Shown here piece by piece: positions 17,124-28,594 of a stretch of DNA of 64,000 bases. The notes beneath the pieces are model-generated. The model did no database searches, was not told where the DNA came from, and saw only the letters and a program-made list of their open reading frames with translations. The DNA is from Actinomadura hibisca NBRC 15177 (GTDB lineage Bacteria; Actinomycetota; Actinomycetes; Streptosporangiales; Streptosporangiaceae): the NCBI RefSeq assembly GCF_001552635.1, contig NZ_BCRO01000043.1, forward strand, positions 1-64,000. The letters run 5' to 3'. A program made the translations under genes and the position numbers. The number at the start of each line of letters is the position of its first letter. Positions within the stretch are counted from its first letter, which is position 1.

Positions 17124-17942
17124 ATGGTGAACGAAGTGGTGCGCATCGGACAGGGGCGAAACTCCGGCGTGCTGCGTGCGCTGTTCACCGAGGCCGCCCT
17201 GCTGCTGGCGCTGTTCGCCGCCTACAAGTGGGGGCGCACGCTCGTGGAGAGCGGGGTCGGCGCCGCGATGGCCAACGCCTCGTGGTTGTGGGACGTCGAG
17301 CGCGCCCTGCGGATGCCCGACGAGGCCGCCCTCCAGGACTGGGCGCTGGGCTGGGGGCCCGCCGCGTTCCTCGCCAACGTCTACTACGTCGGCGTGCACT
17401 TCCCCGGCACGACGCTGCTGCTGGTGTGGGTGTTCCTCCGGCACCGCGCCGCCTACCGGCGCGTGCGCAACGAGCTGGTGCTGCTGACGGCGGCGGGCAT
17501 GGCGGTGCACATGGCGTTCCCGCTCGCGCCGCCCCGGCTGGCCGGGTTCGGGATGACCGACACCATGCTGACGGTCGGGCCGTCCGCCTACCCCGCCGCC
17601 GCCGACGGCATCGCCAACCAGTACGCCGCGATGCCCTCCCTGCACGTCGGGTGGGCGCTGCTGGTGGCGCTCGCGGTGCTGCGCCTGGCGCGCGGCCCGT
17701 GGCGCTGGGTGCTGGCGCTGCACGCCCCGCTCACCGTCTTCGTCGTGGTGATCACCGCCAACCACTACTGGCTGGACGGGGTGGTGGCCGCCGGGCTGCT
17801 GGCCTTCGCGGTGGGCGTCGCCGCCCTGATCGAGCGGGGACGGGCCGAGGCTCCCGTGGTGGAGATGCCGAGGGCGGCGCAGCCGGTGGCGGCGGCCGAG
17901 GACAAGCCCGAGGGCGAGCGGGAGCTGGCAGCCGTCGGGTGA
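17124..17942 (+). CDS. PAP2 superfamily membrane phosphatase / inositolphosphotransferase-like
   Basis: A 272-residue integral membrane enzyme. The PAP2 catalytic signatures are PLAPPRL (134-139), PSLH (His174) and NHYWLD (His214, Asp218). The spacing and PPRL motif resemble Aur1/Ipt1-like lipid phosphotransferases of actinobacteria. It likely acts on a phospholipid or polyprenyl phosphate on the outer membrane face. GGAGGA precedes the ATG. The last 40 residues are a charged tail. Confidence 0.85.
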   Translation: MVNEVVRIGQGRNSGVLRALFTEAALLLALFAAYKWGRTLVESGVGAAMANASWLWDVERALRMPDEAALQDWALGWGPAAFLANVYYVGVHFPGTTLLLVWVFLRHRAAYRRVRNELVLLTAAGMAVHMAFPLAPPRLAGFGMTDTMLTVGPSAYPAAADGIANQYAAMPSLHVGWALLVALAVLRLARGPWRWVLALHAPLTVFVVVITANHYWLDGVVAAGLLAFAVGVAALIERGRAEAPVVEMPRAAQPVAAAEDKPEGERELAAVG

Positions 17943-18032
17943 GCGCCGATTGCGCTGCTGGATGGTGCTTAGCGTGATTGATTCGGTCGTGCTGCCGCAT
18001 TGAAGTTGCGCTTCATGGGAAAGGGCGCACGT

Positions 18033-18857
18033 ATGAACGAGATGCGAGCGCCCATCTCAGGCGCGGACTACGCCCGGGTCGCCATCATCACCGGAGCCGA
18101 CTCCGGCATCGGCCGGGCCGCCGCCGTAGCCCTCGCCGGGCGCGGCTTCGACGTGGGGATCACCTACCGCGAGGACGAGACGGGCGCGCGCGGGACGGCC
18201 GAGGAGGTCGCCGGGCAGGGGCGGCGCGCCGCCGTCCGCAAGCACGACCTCACCGACCCGGTCACCGCCGCCGACGCGGTGGACGAGCTGGCCGACGAGC
18301 TCGGCGGCGTCGGCGTCCTGGTCAACAACGCGGGCACCGGCAGCTCGGAACCGCTCATCGACATGGACCACGAGGAGTGGCGGCGCGTGCTGGCCGTCGA
18401 CCTGGACGGCCCGTTCCAGTGCTCCCAGCGCGCCGCCCGCCGCATGCGCGACCGTGGCGCGGGCGGCCGGATCGTCAACGTGACCAGCGTGCACGAGGAG
18501 CATCCCCGGATCGGCGCGGGCCCCTACTGCGCGGCCAAGGGCGGGCTGCGGATGCTCTCGCGCGTCCTCGCCCTGGAGCTGTCGCAGTACGGCATCACGG
18601 TCAACACCATCGCGCCCGGCGAGATCGCCACCCCGATGACCGGGCAGGCCGACCAGCCGCCGGAGCCGGACAGCCGTCCCGGCTACCCGCTCGCCCGGCC
18701 CGGGGACGCCCGCGAGGTCGCCGCCGCCATCGCCTTCCTCGCCGACCCGGCCGCCTCCTACATCACCGGCGCGTCGTTGTTCGTGGACGGCGGCCTGGGC
18801 CTCATGGGGCCGCAGGCCGCCGAGCGCCTCACCTCGGCGGAGTGGCGCGAGGGCTGA
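18033..18857 (+). CDS. short-chain dehydrogenase/reductase
   Basis: A 274-residue NAD(P)-dependent oxidoreductase. Cofactor motif TGADSGIGRAA (20-30), NNAG (98-101) and catalytic Ser152, Tyr165, Lys169 (YCAAK) are present. It belongs to the glucose-1-dehydrogenase/3-oxoacyl-reductase-like SDRs; the substrate is not predictable. Starts at 18015 or 18000 (TTG) are possible; 18033 fits the family length best. Followed by a strong hairpin. Confidence 0.88.
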   Translation: MNEMRAPISGADYARVAIITGADSGIGRAAAVALAGRGFDVGITYREDETGARGTAEEVAGQGRRAAVRKHDLTDPVTAADAVDELADELGGVGVLVNNAGTGSSEPLIDMDHEEWRRVLAVDLDGPFQCSQRAARRMRDRGAGGRIVNVTSVHEEHPRIGAGPYCAAKGGLRMLSRVLALELSQYGITVNTIAPGEIATPMTGQADQPPEPDSRPGYPLARPGDAREVAAAIAFLADPAASYITGASLFVDGGLGLMGPQAAERLTSAEWREG

Positions 18858-18865
18858 GGCTCGAC

Positions 18866-18895
18866 GGGCGGGCGGCCGACGGTGGCCGCCCGCCC
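18866..18895. terminator. 12-bp stem terminator between convergent genes
   Basis: GGGCGGGCGGCC (18866-18877) pairs perfectly with GGCCGCCCGCCC (18884-18895), 6-nt loop. It lies between the SDR stop (18857) and the convergent small gene (18903). No U-tract, as is common in actinomycetes. Confidence 0.75.
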
Positions 18896-18902
18896 CGGAC
18901 GC

Positions 18903-19085
18903 TCAGTCGCCCTGGCTGCCCGGCCCCGTGGCCTCGGTGTCGTCGGAGTCGGAGCCGCCGCCCATGCCCCCGGCGCCACCCGGCCCGCTGTCGGGCTGGA
19001 CGGTGTCGCGGACGGGCGGCTGGCCCTCCCCCTGGTTGGGGCCCGGCTTGACCTCGTCCTCCGGGTCCTTCTTCGGCTGGACCAT
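18903..19085 (-). CDS. 60-residue disordered acidic protein
   Basis: A Gly/Pro/Asp/Ser-rich protein (MVQPKKDPEDEVKPGPNQGE, then GGAGGMGGGSDSDD). It has no hydrophobic core and is probably intrinsically disordered. AAGGGGGA precedes the ATG at 19085. I do not recognise a family. It lies downstream of the nucleotidyltransferase pair on the same strand. Confidence 0.6.
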   Translation of the reverse strand: MVQPKKDPEDEVKPGPNQGEGQPPVRDTVQPDSGPGGAGGMGGGSDSDDTEATGPGSQGD

Positions 19086-19214
19086 GGCGCGTCCCCCTTC
19101 GCCTGACGCCGACCCCGACGCGGGCCGGTCACCGGGGCCATACCCGGCGCCCTGCAAGGCAGCGTCGGCGCGGCCTCACGGTCGCGCCATCATCGGGCAA
19201 ACAGGCGCGCGAGA

Positions 19215-19970
19215 TCAGCGGCCGTCCAGGCGGGTGCGCACGACCAGGTCGTGCATCTCCCGCCCGCAGGTGGGACGTTCCGGCAGGGACGAGCGGTCGC
19301 GCTCCTCCTCCAGACGCGCGGTCAGCGCGCGGATGTCGGCCGTCACCCGCTCCGGGTCCACCACCCCGGCGGGCGGCTCGCCGTGCTCGGCCACCACCTT
19401 CGCCTCGATCAGCTCGGGCACGTAGGGCGGGGCGTACTCGGCCGCCAGCACCGTCAGGTCGGCCTGCACCTCGCCCGTCCGCATCAGGTGGACGCCCGTG
19501 ATCAGCGTCCGGAAGGTGTAGAGCAGCGGCTTGAGCCGCCCCGTCTTCTCGTAGCTGCGCCACTGGCCGCTGCTGAAGCCGAGGTAGTGGTGCGCGTGGC
19601 GGCTGCTCACCACCTGCGGGACCATCGCCCGCAGCTCCTCGTGCAGCGGCGACGTCTCCACCACCAGCGGGGACACCACCTGCTCCAGGACCTCGCCGCT
19701 CCGCTTGAGCAGCAGGCGGCAGTACTTGGCCAGGTCGTGCGTCACCACGTCGGCCTCGACGCCGTGGTGGTCCCACATCCGCGACACCGTGTCCCGGCCC
19801 GTCTCCAGGCCGATGACGTCGGTCAGCGGCAGCAGGTGCATGCCGCGCAGGTCGACGTCGGAGTCCTTGGAGGGGAAGCCGTACAGGTGCGCGCCGCTGA
19901 CGGTCACGAACGCGCGCGGGTACGGGTGCCAGGCCGCCACCTCGTCCAGCAGCCCTTCGGGGAGGTTCAC
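19215..19970 (-). CDS. RlaP-type nucleotidyltransferase (second of tandem pair)
   Basis: A 251-residue DNA-polymerase-beta superfamily protein of the RlaP/COG3541 type. The active-site motif is GAHLYGFPSKDSDVDLRGMH (GS-like helix then D-x-D). These enzymes occur in predicted RNA-repair systems, where RlaP pairs with an RNA ligase; no ligase lies here. The GTG at 19970 overlaps the stop of the upstream paralogue by 4 nt. Both proteins share the R-G-x-Y/H and YxxGQ/SGQ helical segments (HHYLGFSSGQWRSYEKTGRL). Confidence 0.82.
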   Translation of the reverse strand: MNLPEGLLDEVAAWHPYPRAFVTVSGAHLYGFPSKDSDVDLRGMHLLPLTDVIGLETGRDTVSRMWDHHGVEADVVTHDLAKYCRLLLKRSGEVLEQVVSPLVVETSPLHEELRAMVPQVVSSRHAHHYLGFSSGQWRSYEKTGRLKPLLYTFRTLITGVHLMRTGEVQADLTVLAAEYAPPYVPELIEAKVVAEHGEPPAGVVDPERVTADIRALTARLEEERDRSSLPERPTCGREMHDLVVRTRLDGR

Positions 19971-20650
19971 GCGTCCACGCTCCTTCGGCGGACCGAGTAG
20001 AGGAAGTCTTCGATGCGCTCCCGGTCGGGGTCGGCCGGGAGGGGGCTCCGCGCCAGCGCGCCGTCCAGCTCGGTGGTCAGGGATTCGCGCCAGGCGGTGA
20101 TCTCGTCCCACGGCATCTCGCCCCGGCGCACGGCCAGCAGGCGGTCGCGCAGGTCGCCCACGTCCACCAGCGGCTCGCCGTGCTCCAGCAGGTGCCGCCC
20201 GCTGATCAGCAGGCGCACCATGTGCATGACGTGCTTCCAGCGGGGCTCGCCGTGGTTGCGGAGGTCGCCCTCCAGCTTGCGGAACTGGCCCTGGGCGTAG
20301 CGGAGGAACGTGCGGTGCGCGTGCCGCGACAGGAACGCTTCACGCAGGGCCAGCAGCTCCTTGCCGACGGGCGTCACCTGCTCGACCAGCGGCGACCACA
20401 GGCACTCCAGCACGTTGGGGTTGGCCCCCATCGCCAGCTCGCAGAAACGTTCCAGCTCCCACGAGAACCGCTCCTCGCCCGGTCCCTCCACGTGCGTCGG
20501 CGGCTTGTCGAAGCGCCAGAACAGCGGGGCCGGGGCCGCGTAGACGCCGCGCCGGTCCACGTCGCTGGACTCGGTCGCCAGGCCGAACGCGCGCGAGCCG
20601 ACCACCACGGACAACACCGTGTGGTCGCGGACGAGGGTGTGGGCGTTCAC
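19967..20650 (-). CDS. RlaP-type nucleotidyltransferase (first of tandem pair)
   Basis: A 227-residue paralogue of the next gene. The motif VVVGSRAFGLATESSDVDRR carries the GS and DxD elements; later segments HRTFLRYAQGQFRKLEGD and PRWKHVMHMVRLLISGRHLL match the neighbour's TLITGVHLM region. GTG start at 20650. The two overlapping paralogues probably form a heteromer that adds nucleotides to an RNA or protein substrate; this is inference. Divergent from the alpha-glucoside operon. Confidence 0.82.
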   Translation of the reverse strand: MNAHTLVRDHTVLSVVVGSRAFGLATESSDVDRRGVYAAPAPLFWRFDKPPTHVEGPGEERFSWELERFCELAMGANPNVLECLWSPLVEQVTPVGKELLALREAFLSRHAHRTFLRYAQGQFRKLEGDLRNHGEPRWKHVMHMVRLLISGRHLLEHGEPLVDVGDLRDRLLAVRRGEMPWDEITAWRESLTTELDGALARSPLPADPDRERIEDFLYSVRRRSVDA

Positions 20651-20681
20651 GCGACCAAGCCTGGCACAACGGATCAACCGG

Positions 20682-20762
20682 TTTGCAGCGCATTACAAGC
20701 CGGACACGAACTTGCTGAAACTTTCTGCAAACTGTTTACGCGCTTGCAACCCGTTGCTAACG
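20682..20762 (+). promoter_or_regulatory. LacI-type operator cluster upstream of alpha-glucoside operon
   Basis: Several TTGC/GCAA half-sites: TTTGCAG (20682-20688), TTGC (20712-20715) facing GCAA (20727-20730), TTGCAA (20744-20749), and CGTTGCTAACG (20752-20762). CTTGCAG/CTGCAAG repeats are known MalR sites in streptomycetes, so the LacI protein at 25574 is the likely binder. Confidence 0.55.
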
Positions 20763-20829
20763 TCACCGCCCAACCACCCCACCACCGGACATGCGGGGCG
20801 CCCCCGGGCCGTTCCGCGAAGGAGGACCG

Positions 20830-22131
20830 ATGCGGCGCATCCCCTTGATCGGCGCGCTGACCGGCACCGTCGTCGCCCTCTCGCTCACCGCCTGCGGTGG
20901 CGGCGACGGCGGCACGGCCAAGAGCGGCGCGCAGGCGGGCGCGCTGGAGGGCCGCGGGCCCATCACGTTCGTCACCGGCAAGGACCGCTCGGGTTACCTG
21001 CAGAAGCAGGTGGACGGCTGGAACGCGGGCCACGCCAACGAGCAGGTCCGCGTCATCGAGCTGCCCGACGAGCCCAACGACCAGCGCCAGCAGATGATCC
21101 AGAACGCCACCACCAAGTCGGACGCCTACGCGGTGCTGAACCTCGACGTGGTGTGGACGGCCGAGTTCGCCGCCAACCGCTGGCTCGTCCCGCTGCCCAA
21201 GGACCAGGTCGGCCTGGACGCGATGCTCCCGGCCACCGTCGCCACCGGCCAGTACCGCGACAAGTTGTACGCGGTGCCCTCCACCTCCGACGCCGGGATG
21301 CTCTACTACCGCAAGGACCTGCTGGACAAGGCCGGGGTCGCCGCCCCGCCCAAGACCTACGCCGAGATGTGGGCCGCCTGCGACAAGGTGGGCAAGCTGC
21401 CCGAGGGCAAGGGCGTGGACTGCTTCTTCACCGAGGTCAACAAGACCGAGAGCCTCACCATCAGCGCGGTCGAGGCCATCGAGTCGGCCGGCGGCACCAT
21501 CATCGGCGCCGACGGCAGGCCGACGGTGAACACGCCCGAGGCCAGGAAGGGCGTGGAGTTCCTGGCCGGGGCGCAGAAGGACGGCCGGATGCCCAAGGCC
21601 GCCGTCACCCTCGACACCGAGGGCGGCCGCCGCCATTTCCAGTCCGGCAAGCTGCTGTTCCAGCGGCAGTGGCCCTACCAGTACGGGCTCGCCGAGAAGG
21701 ACGACGGCTCCTCCAAGGTGGCGGGCAAGTTCGCCGTCGCGCCGCTGCCGGGGCCGAACGGTCCGGGCGCGTCCAACCTCGGCGGCCACAACCTCGCCGT
21801 CTCCGCCTTCGCCAAGAACAAGGCCAGCGCGCTCGACTTCATCAAGTACCTGACCGGGGCCGAGTCGCAGAAGGCCAACCTGCTGGCCACCTCGCAGGCC
21901 CCGACGAACGCCGCGCTGTACGACGACCCGGAGATGGTGAAGAAGTTCCCCTACCTGCCGGTCCTCAAGCAGGCGATCGGGTCGGCCAAGCCCCGCCCCG
22001 TCGTCGTGAAGTACGGCGACGTGACCGCCGCGATCCAGGGGTCGATGTACGACGCCGTCCAGGGCAGGACGCCGGTGGACCAGGCCCTCGCCGACCTCCA
22101 GGGCAAGCTCGGCCCGCTGACCACCCAGTGA
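20830..22131 (+). CDS. ABC sugar-binding lipoprotein (alpha-glucoside type)
   Basis: A 433-residue extracellular solute-binding protein (family 1). It has a lipoprotein signal with lipobox LTAC (Cys about residue 22) followed by a Gly/Asp linker. The mature part has the MalE-like fold pattern (FNANRWLVPL region, LYYRKDLLDKAGV, HNLAVSAFAKNK). It delivers maltose/trehalose-type sugars to the two permeases downstream. The ATG at 20830 has GGAGGA. The ATPase is not encoded here; actinomycetes usually share a common MsiK. Confidence 0.9.
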   Translation: MRRIPLIGALTGTVVALSLTACGGGDGGTAKSGAQAGALEGRGPITFVTGKDRSGYLQKQVDGWNAGHANEQVRVIELPDEPNDQRQQMIQNATTKSDAYAVLNLDVVWTAEFAANRWLVPLPKDQVGLDAMLPATVATGQYRDKLYAVPSTSDAGMLYYRKDLLDKAGVAAPPKTYAEMWAACDKVGKLPEGKGVDCFFTEVNKTESLTISAVEAIESAGGTIIGADGRPTVNTPEARKGVEFLAGAQKDGRMPKAAVTLDTEGGRRHFQSGKLLFQRQWPYQYGLAEKDDGSSKVAGKFAVAPLPGPNGPGASNLGGHNLAVSAFAKNKASALDFIKYLTGAESQKANLLATSQAPTNAALYDDPEMVKKFPYLPVLKQAIGSAKPRPVVVKYGDVTAAIQGSMYDAVQGRTPVDQALADLQGKLGPLTTQ

Positions 22132-22135
22132 CGTC

Positions 22136-23145
22136 ATGACCGCAACTTTCAGCAAGAAGTCGCCCGCCCCGGCCCCGGCCGCGGCGGGCGGCCCCCGCGA
22201 GAGCAGGCGCAGGGGCGACGCGGGCGGGCGGCGCATGGCGGCGCTGCTGCTGTCGCCGACGCTGCTGGTGCTCGCCCTGGTCGTCGGCTACCCCGTGCTC
22301 GCCGGGCTGCGCGAGTCCCTGTACGTGCGCGGCGAGGGCCTGGACGCCGACGGGTTCGTGGTGGAGGGCGACCGGTTCGCCGGGCTCGGCAACTACACCG
22401 CGATCTTCTCGGGCGACCGGGCGTCGGCGTTCTGGAACGCCTTCGGCAACACGACGTTCTTCACCCTCACCACGGTCGTGCTGGAGACCCTGATCGGCGT
22501 CGGCATGGCGCTGATCATGCACCAGGCGTTCCGGGGCCGGGCGCTGGTGCGCGCCAGCATCCTGGTGCCGTGGGCGATCCCCACCGCGATCTCCGGGTTG
22601 TTGTGGCGGTGGATCTTCCAGGCGGACGGCGCGGCCAACGCGGTGATCCGCCAGCAGGTCCTGTGGACCGCCGACGGCTGGCCCGCCAAGTTCGCCGTCG
22701 TCATCGCCGAGGTGTGGAAGACCTCGCCGTTCATCGGGCTGCTGGTGCTGGCCGGGCTCCAGATGATCCCGCGCGAGGTGAACGAGGCGGCCCGGGTGGA
22801 CGGGGCGAGCGCGCTCCAGCGCTTCTGGTGGATCACGTTGCCGCTGGTCAAGCCCGCCTTGTTGGTGGCGGTGCTGTTCCGCATGATGGACGTGCTGCGC
22901 ATGTTCGACCTGCCCGCGGTGCTGATCGGCGTCAACCAGCGGTCGGTGGAGACGCTGACGATGATCGCCTGGTTCGAGGCGTCGAACCTGCGCTACGGGT
23001 CGGCGGCGGCCTACGCCACGATCCTGTTCGGCTACATCGCGCTGATCGCCTACCTGTTCGTGAAGATCCTGGGCGCCGACATCATCGGCGACGCCCGCGC
23101 GGCGACCCGGCAGCGGAAGACCGAGCGGCGGAAGAAGGCCACGCC

Positions 23146-23149
<4 letters not shown>
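22136..23149 (+). CDS. ABC sugar permease (MalF type)
   Basis: A 337-residue inner-membrane subunit with six or more helices after a basic N-terminal tail. The EAA loop that docks the ATPase is NEAARVDGASALQRFWWITLP. Starts 4 nt after the binding-protein stop and overlaps the next permease by 4 nt. Confidence 0.92.
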
Positions 23150-25573
<2,424 letters not shown>

Positions 25574-25574
<1 letters not shown>

Positions 25575-26641
25575 TGGCCATGACGACGCGCCTGTCCGAC
25601 ATCGCGGCCCACGCCGGGGTCAGCGAGGCCACCGTGAGCCGCGTGCTCAACGGCAAGCAGGGCGTGTCCTCCGGCACCCGGCAGGCGGTGCTGACCGCGC
25701 TGGACGTGCTGGGCTACGAGCGCCCGGCCCGGTTGCGGCAGCAGCGCGCCGGGCTGATCGGCCTGATCGTCCCCGAGCTGTCCAACCCGATCTTCCCGGC
25801 GTTCGCCGAGGCGGTCGAGAGCGCGCTCGCCCGGCACGGCTACATGGCCGTGTTGTGCTCGCAGGCGCCCGGCGGGGTGGCCGAGGACGACTACATCGAG
25901 ATGTTGCTGGAGCGCGGCGTCGCGGGCATCATCTTCGTCAACGGCCTGCACGCCAACGCCCGCTCCGACCGCGCCCGCTACGTGCGGCTGCTCGACCAGG
26001 GCCTGCCGATCGTGCTGGTCAACGGCTTCCGCGACGACATCGACGCGCCGCATGTCTCCAACGACGACGCCGCCTCGCTGGAGGCGGCCGTCGGGCACCT
26101 GGCCGCGATGGGCCACCGCCGCATCGGCCTCGCGATCGGGCAGGAGCAGTACGTCCCGACCCGCCGCAAGACCGAGGGCTTCCGGCGCGGCATGGCCCGG
26201 CACGCGGGCGCGGCCGAGGTGGACGACCTGATCGTCAACACGATGTACACCGTCGAGGGCGGCCAGGCCGCCGCGCAGCGCCTGCTCGACCAGGGCTGCA
26301 CGGCGATCTGCTGCGGCAACGACATGATGGCGCTGGGCGCGATCCGGGCGGCGCGGCAGCGCGGGTTGCGGGTGCCGCAGGAGGTGTCGGTGGTCGGCTT
26401 CGACGACTCGCCGCTGACGGCCTACCTCGACCCGCCGCTGACCACGATCCGGCAGTCGGTGCGCGCGATGTCGCTCGCCGCCGTGGACACCCTGCTCCAG
26501 GAGATCAGCGGGACGCGCGCGCACCGGGCAGAGCTGCTATACCGCCCTGAACTGGTGGTACGCAGCTCCACCGCCGCCGCCCCGACGGCGGACCAGGCGG
26601 CGGCGTCGGTCCCAGCGCAGACCGCGCCCGCCGGTTCCTAG
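25574..26641 (+). CDS. LacI family repressor of the alpha-glucoside operon
   Basis: A 355-residue regulator: N-terminal HTH (RLSDIAAHAGVSEATVSRVL), hinge, and sugar-binding core (GLIVPELSNPIFPAFAEAVE, VVGFDDSPLTAYLDPPLTTI). The ATG overlaps the alpha-glucosidase stop (TGATG) with GGGAGG upstream. Being last in the operon gives feedback repression. Likely inducer: maltose-type sugar. Confidence 0.92.
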
Positions 26642-27060
26642 TAGTAGCCGTCGACCGGGACCCGCGCCTCCTCGTAGAGGGCGGGTCCCTCCTGCGGCAC
26701 GCCAGGGAAGCCGCCTCCGGGATGGAGTTCGTCGTGCTGGTCGGCCGACAGGGCGTAGACGACGCGGCCGAGGCCCGAGCGGGCGATCGCTCCCGCGCAC
26801 ATCTGGCAGGGCTGGCAACTGGTGAACATCGTGGTGGCGGCGGCGGTGTCCGGGTCGAGTTCGCGGGCCGCCCAGCGGGCCAGCTTCAGTTCGGGATGGG
26901 CGCTGATGTCCCGGTCGGCGCGCACGGTGTTGTGCGCCTCGACGAGGACGGCGCCGTCGGGGCCCGCCAGCAGCGAGCCGTAGGGGGCGTGGCCGTCGGC
27001 CCGCGCCTGGTTCGCCAGGGCGATGGCCCGGCGCAGCAGGCGTTCGTCGTCGGGGGTCAT
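26638..27060 (-). CDS. nucleoside/guanine-type deaminase
   Basis: A 140-residue CDA-superfamily zinc deaminase. The metal/catalytic motifs are HPE (SAHPELKLAR, in place of the usual HAE) and PCQMC (SCQPCQMCAGAI). The proton-shuttling Glu is kept. The substrate may be guanine, cytosine or a related base. Overlaps the LLM-oxidoreductase gene by 4 nt, so the two form an operon. It converges on the LacI gene with a 4-nt overlap of stops. A paralogue is at 35623. Confidence 0.87.
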   Translation of the reverse strand: MTPDDERLLRRAIALANQARADGHAPYGSLLAGPDGAVLVEAHNTVRADRDISAHPELKLARWAARELDPDTAAATTMFTSCQPCQMCAGAIARSGLGRVVYALSADQHDELHPGGGFPGVPQEGPALYEEARVPVDGYY

Positions 27061-27896
27061 GCGAGTTCCTTTCGGTGGGCGGCCACGGCGGCCAGGGCGT
27101 GCCAGGCGGTCTCGGGGCGGAGGGTCTCGTCCGGGTCGCCCACGAACGGGTCGAGCAGGACGTCCTCCGCCCCCAGTCGGCGCAGGTGTTCCAGGTCGGA
27201 CAGCACCTGGTCGAGCGTTCCCTCGCCCGCGCGGCGTTCGGCGGGCGGCTCGTCGGTGAGGCGCAGGAGGACGCGGGGGGCGAGGGCGGGAACGGGGCGG
27301 TCCTCGGCCTCGGCGATCGTCTTGAGCCGGTCCAGCGTCTCCTCGAACCAGGGCATGGTGAAGCGGAGCGGATGCCAGGCGTCGCCGTAGCGCACGGCGC
27401 GGCGGAGCGCCGCGTCGCTGTGGCCGCCCACCCAGAGGGGGATCTGCCCGGCCTGGTAGTCGCCGGTGTCGGCCCAGGCCGAACGGAGGGTCCGCAGGAG
27501 TTCGCCGGTGAGCGCGCCCCGGCGCTCGAAGGGGGCGCCGAGGGCCGCGAACTCCTGCCGCGCCCAGCCCGCGCCGACGCCGAGGACCAGCCGCCCGCCG
27601 CTGAGCCGGTCGAGGTTGGCGGCCATGCGGGCGACCAGCAGCGGATGCCGGTGCCCGGCGATCAGCACCGTCGTGCCCAGCCGCACCCGGCGGGTGAGGC
27701 CCGCCAGCCACGCCAGGGCGGTGAACGGCTCGTAGAAGGGCGCGGGGTACTGCGCGGCGACGTCGGGCGTGACCACGACGTGGTCGGAGAGCATCAGCAG
27801 GTCGAAGCCCAGCCCTTCCACGGTCTGCGCCCAGGCGCGCAGCCGGTCCGGATCGGTGCCGGCTCCGAAGTTCGGGACGTTGACCCCTAGATTCAT
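27057..27896 (-). CDS. LLM-class F420-dependent oxidoreductase
   Basis: A 279-residue luciferase-like TIM-barrel protein. Landmarks are FDLLMLSDHVVVTPD near residue 35, RVRLGTTVLIAGHRHPLLVARMAANLDRLSGGRLVLGVGAGW, and QIPLWVGGHSDAALRRAVRYGDAWHP. In actinomycetes such proteins usually use F420. The substrate is unknown. ATG at 27896; divergent from an Lrp-type regulator. Confidence 0.88.
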   Translation of the reverse strand: MNLGVNVPNFGAGTDPDRLRAWAQTVEGLGFDLLMLSDHVVVTPDVAAQYPAPFYEPFTALAWLAGLTRRVRLGTTVLIAGHRHPLLVARMAANLDRLSGGRLVLGVGAGWARQEFAALGAPFERRGALTGELLRTLRSAWADTGDYQAGQIPLWVGGHSDAALRRAVRYGDAWHPLRFTMPWFEETLDRLKTIAEAEDRPVPALAPRVLLRLTDEPPAERRAGEGTLDQVLSDLEHLRRLGAEDVLLDPFVGDPDETLRPETAWHALAAVAAHRKELA

Positions 27897-27990
27897 GCCG
27901 CCGAGGCTATCCAGGCGGCACGGCCTCGTTGAAGAGACCATCCACGGCGTATGCGGCCTTCCACCGGGGTTTCGCCGCTACTTTGACCCG

Positions 27991-28476
27991 ATGACCGAGA
28001 ATCTCGACGCGACCGACTGGGCGATCCTCACCGAGTTGCAGCGCGACGGCCGCCTCTCCCTCACCGAGCTGGGCAAGCGGGTCAGCCTCAGCGCCTCCGC
28101 CGCCACCGAGCGGGTGCGGCGACTGGAGTCGGCGGGCGTCATCACCGGCTACCACGCGCGGGTCGACCTGGCCAAGGCCGGGCTGCCGGTGACGGCGGTC
28201 GTCCGGCTGAAGTACCCGGGCAACCGGCACGCTCCGCTCCACGCGCTGCTGCGCGAGCGCGCCGAGATCCTCGAATGCCTGCGGACCACCGGTGAGGACT
28301 GCTACCTGCTCAAGATCGCCGCGACCTCGCTCGGCCATCTGGAGACGATGGTGGACGAGCTGCTGGAGCTGGGCAGCACCACCACCAACCTGGTCTACAG
28401 CGAGCCGCTCCCCTACCGCGGCCTGCCCGCCGGACCGGTCGGCGGGCGGGTCGGCGGGCAGACCGGCGGCGGCTGA
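27991..28476 (+). CDS. Lrp/AsnC family regulator
   Basis: A 161-residue feast/famine regulator: N-terminal winged helix (LSLTELGKRVSLSASAATERV), C-terminal RAM domain, and a Gly/Arg-rich tail (GPVGGRVGGQTGGG) not usual for the family. The start at 27991 gives the normal MTENLDATDWAIL. Divergent from the LLM-oxidoreductase/deaminase operon (94-nt spacer), its likely target. Confidence 0.9.
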   Translation: MTENLDATDWAILTELQRDGRLSLTELGKRVSLSASAATERVRRLESAGVITGYHARVDLAKAGLPVTAVVRLKYPGNRHAPLHALLRERAEILECLRTTGEDCYLLKIAATSLGHLETMVDELLELGSTTTNLVYSEPLPYRGLPAGPVGGRVGGQTGGG

Positions 28477-28513
28477 CGCCGGGACCGCCCGGTAACGGTT
28501 GTGTTGCGAAGGA

Positions 28514-28560
28514 TTGACAGTGGCGCTCGGCACGGTCTTTCCTTCGTGGGAGCGCTCCCA
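28514..28560 (+). promoter_or_regulatory. promoter with perfect CebR operator
   Basis: TGGGAGCGCTCCCA at 28547-28560 is the exact 14-bp consensus palindrome of the cello-oligosaccharide repressor CebR. It sits about 30 nt downstream of a TTGACA -35-like element (28514-28519) and 34 nt before the binding-protein start. A roadblock or RNA-polymerase-occlusion position fits repression relieved by cellobiose. Confidence 0.92.
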
Positions 28561-28594
28561 CGATCCGCACACGACCTGAGAGAGGTGGGTCCAC

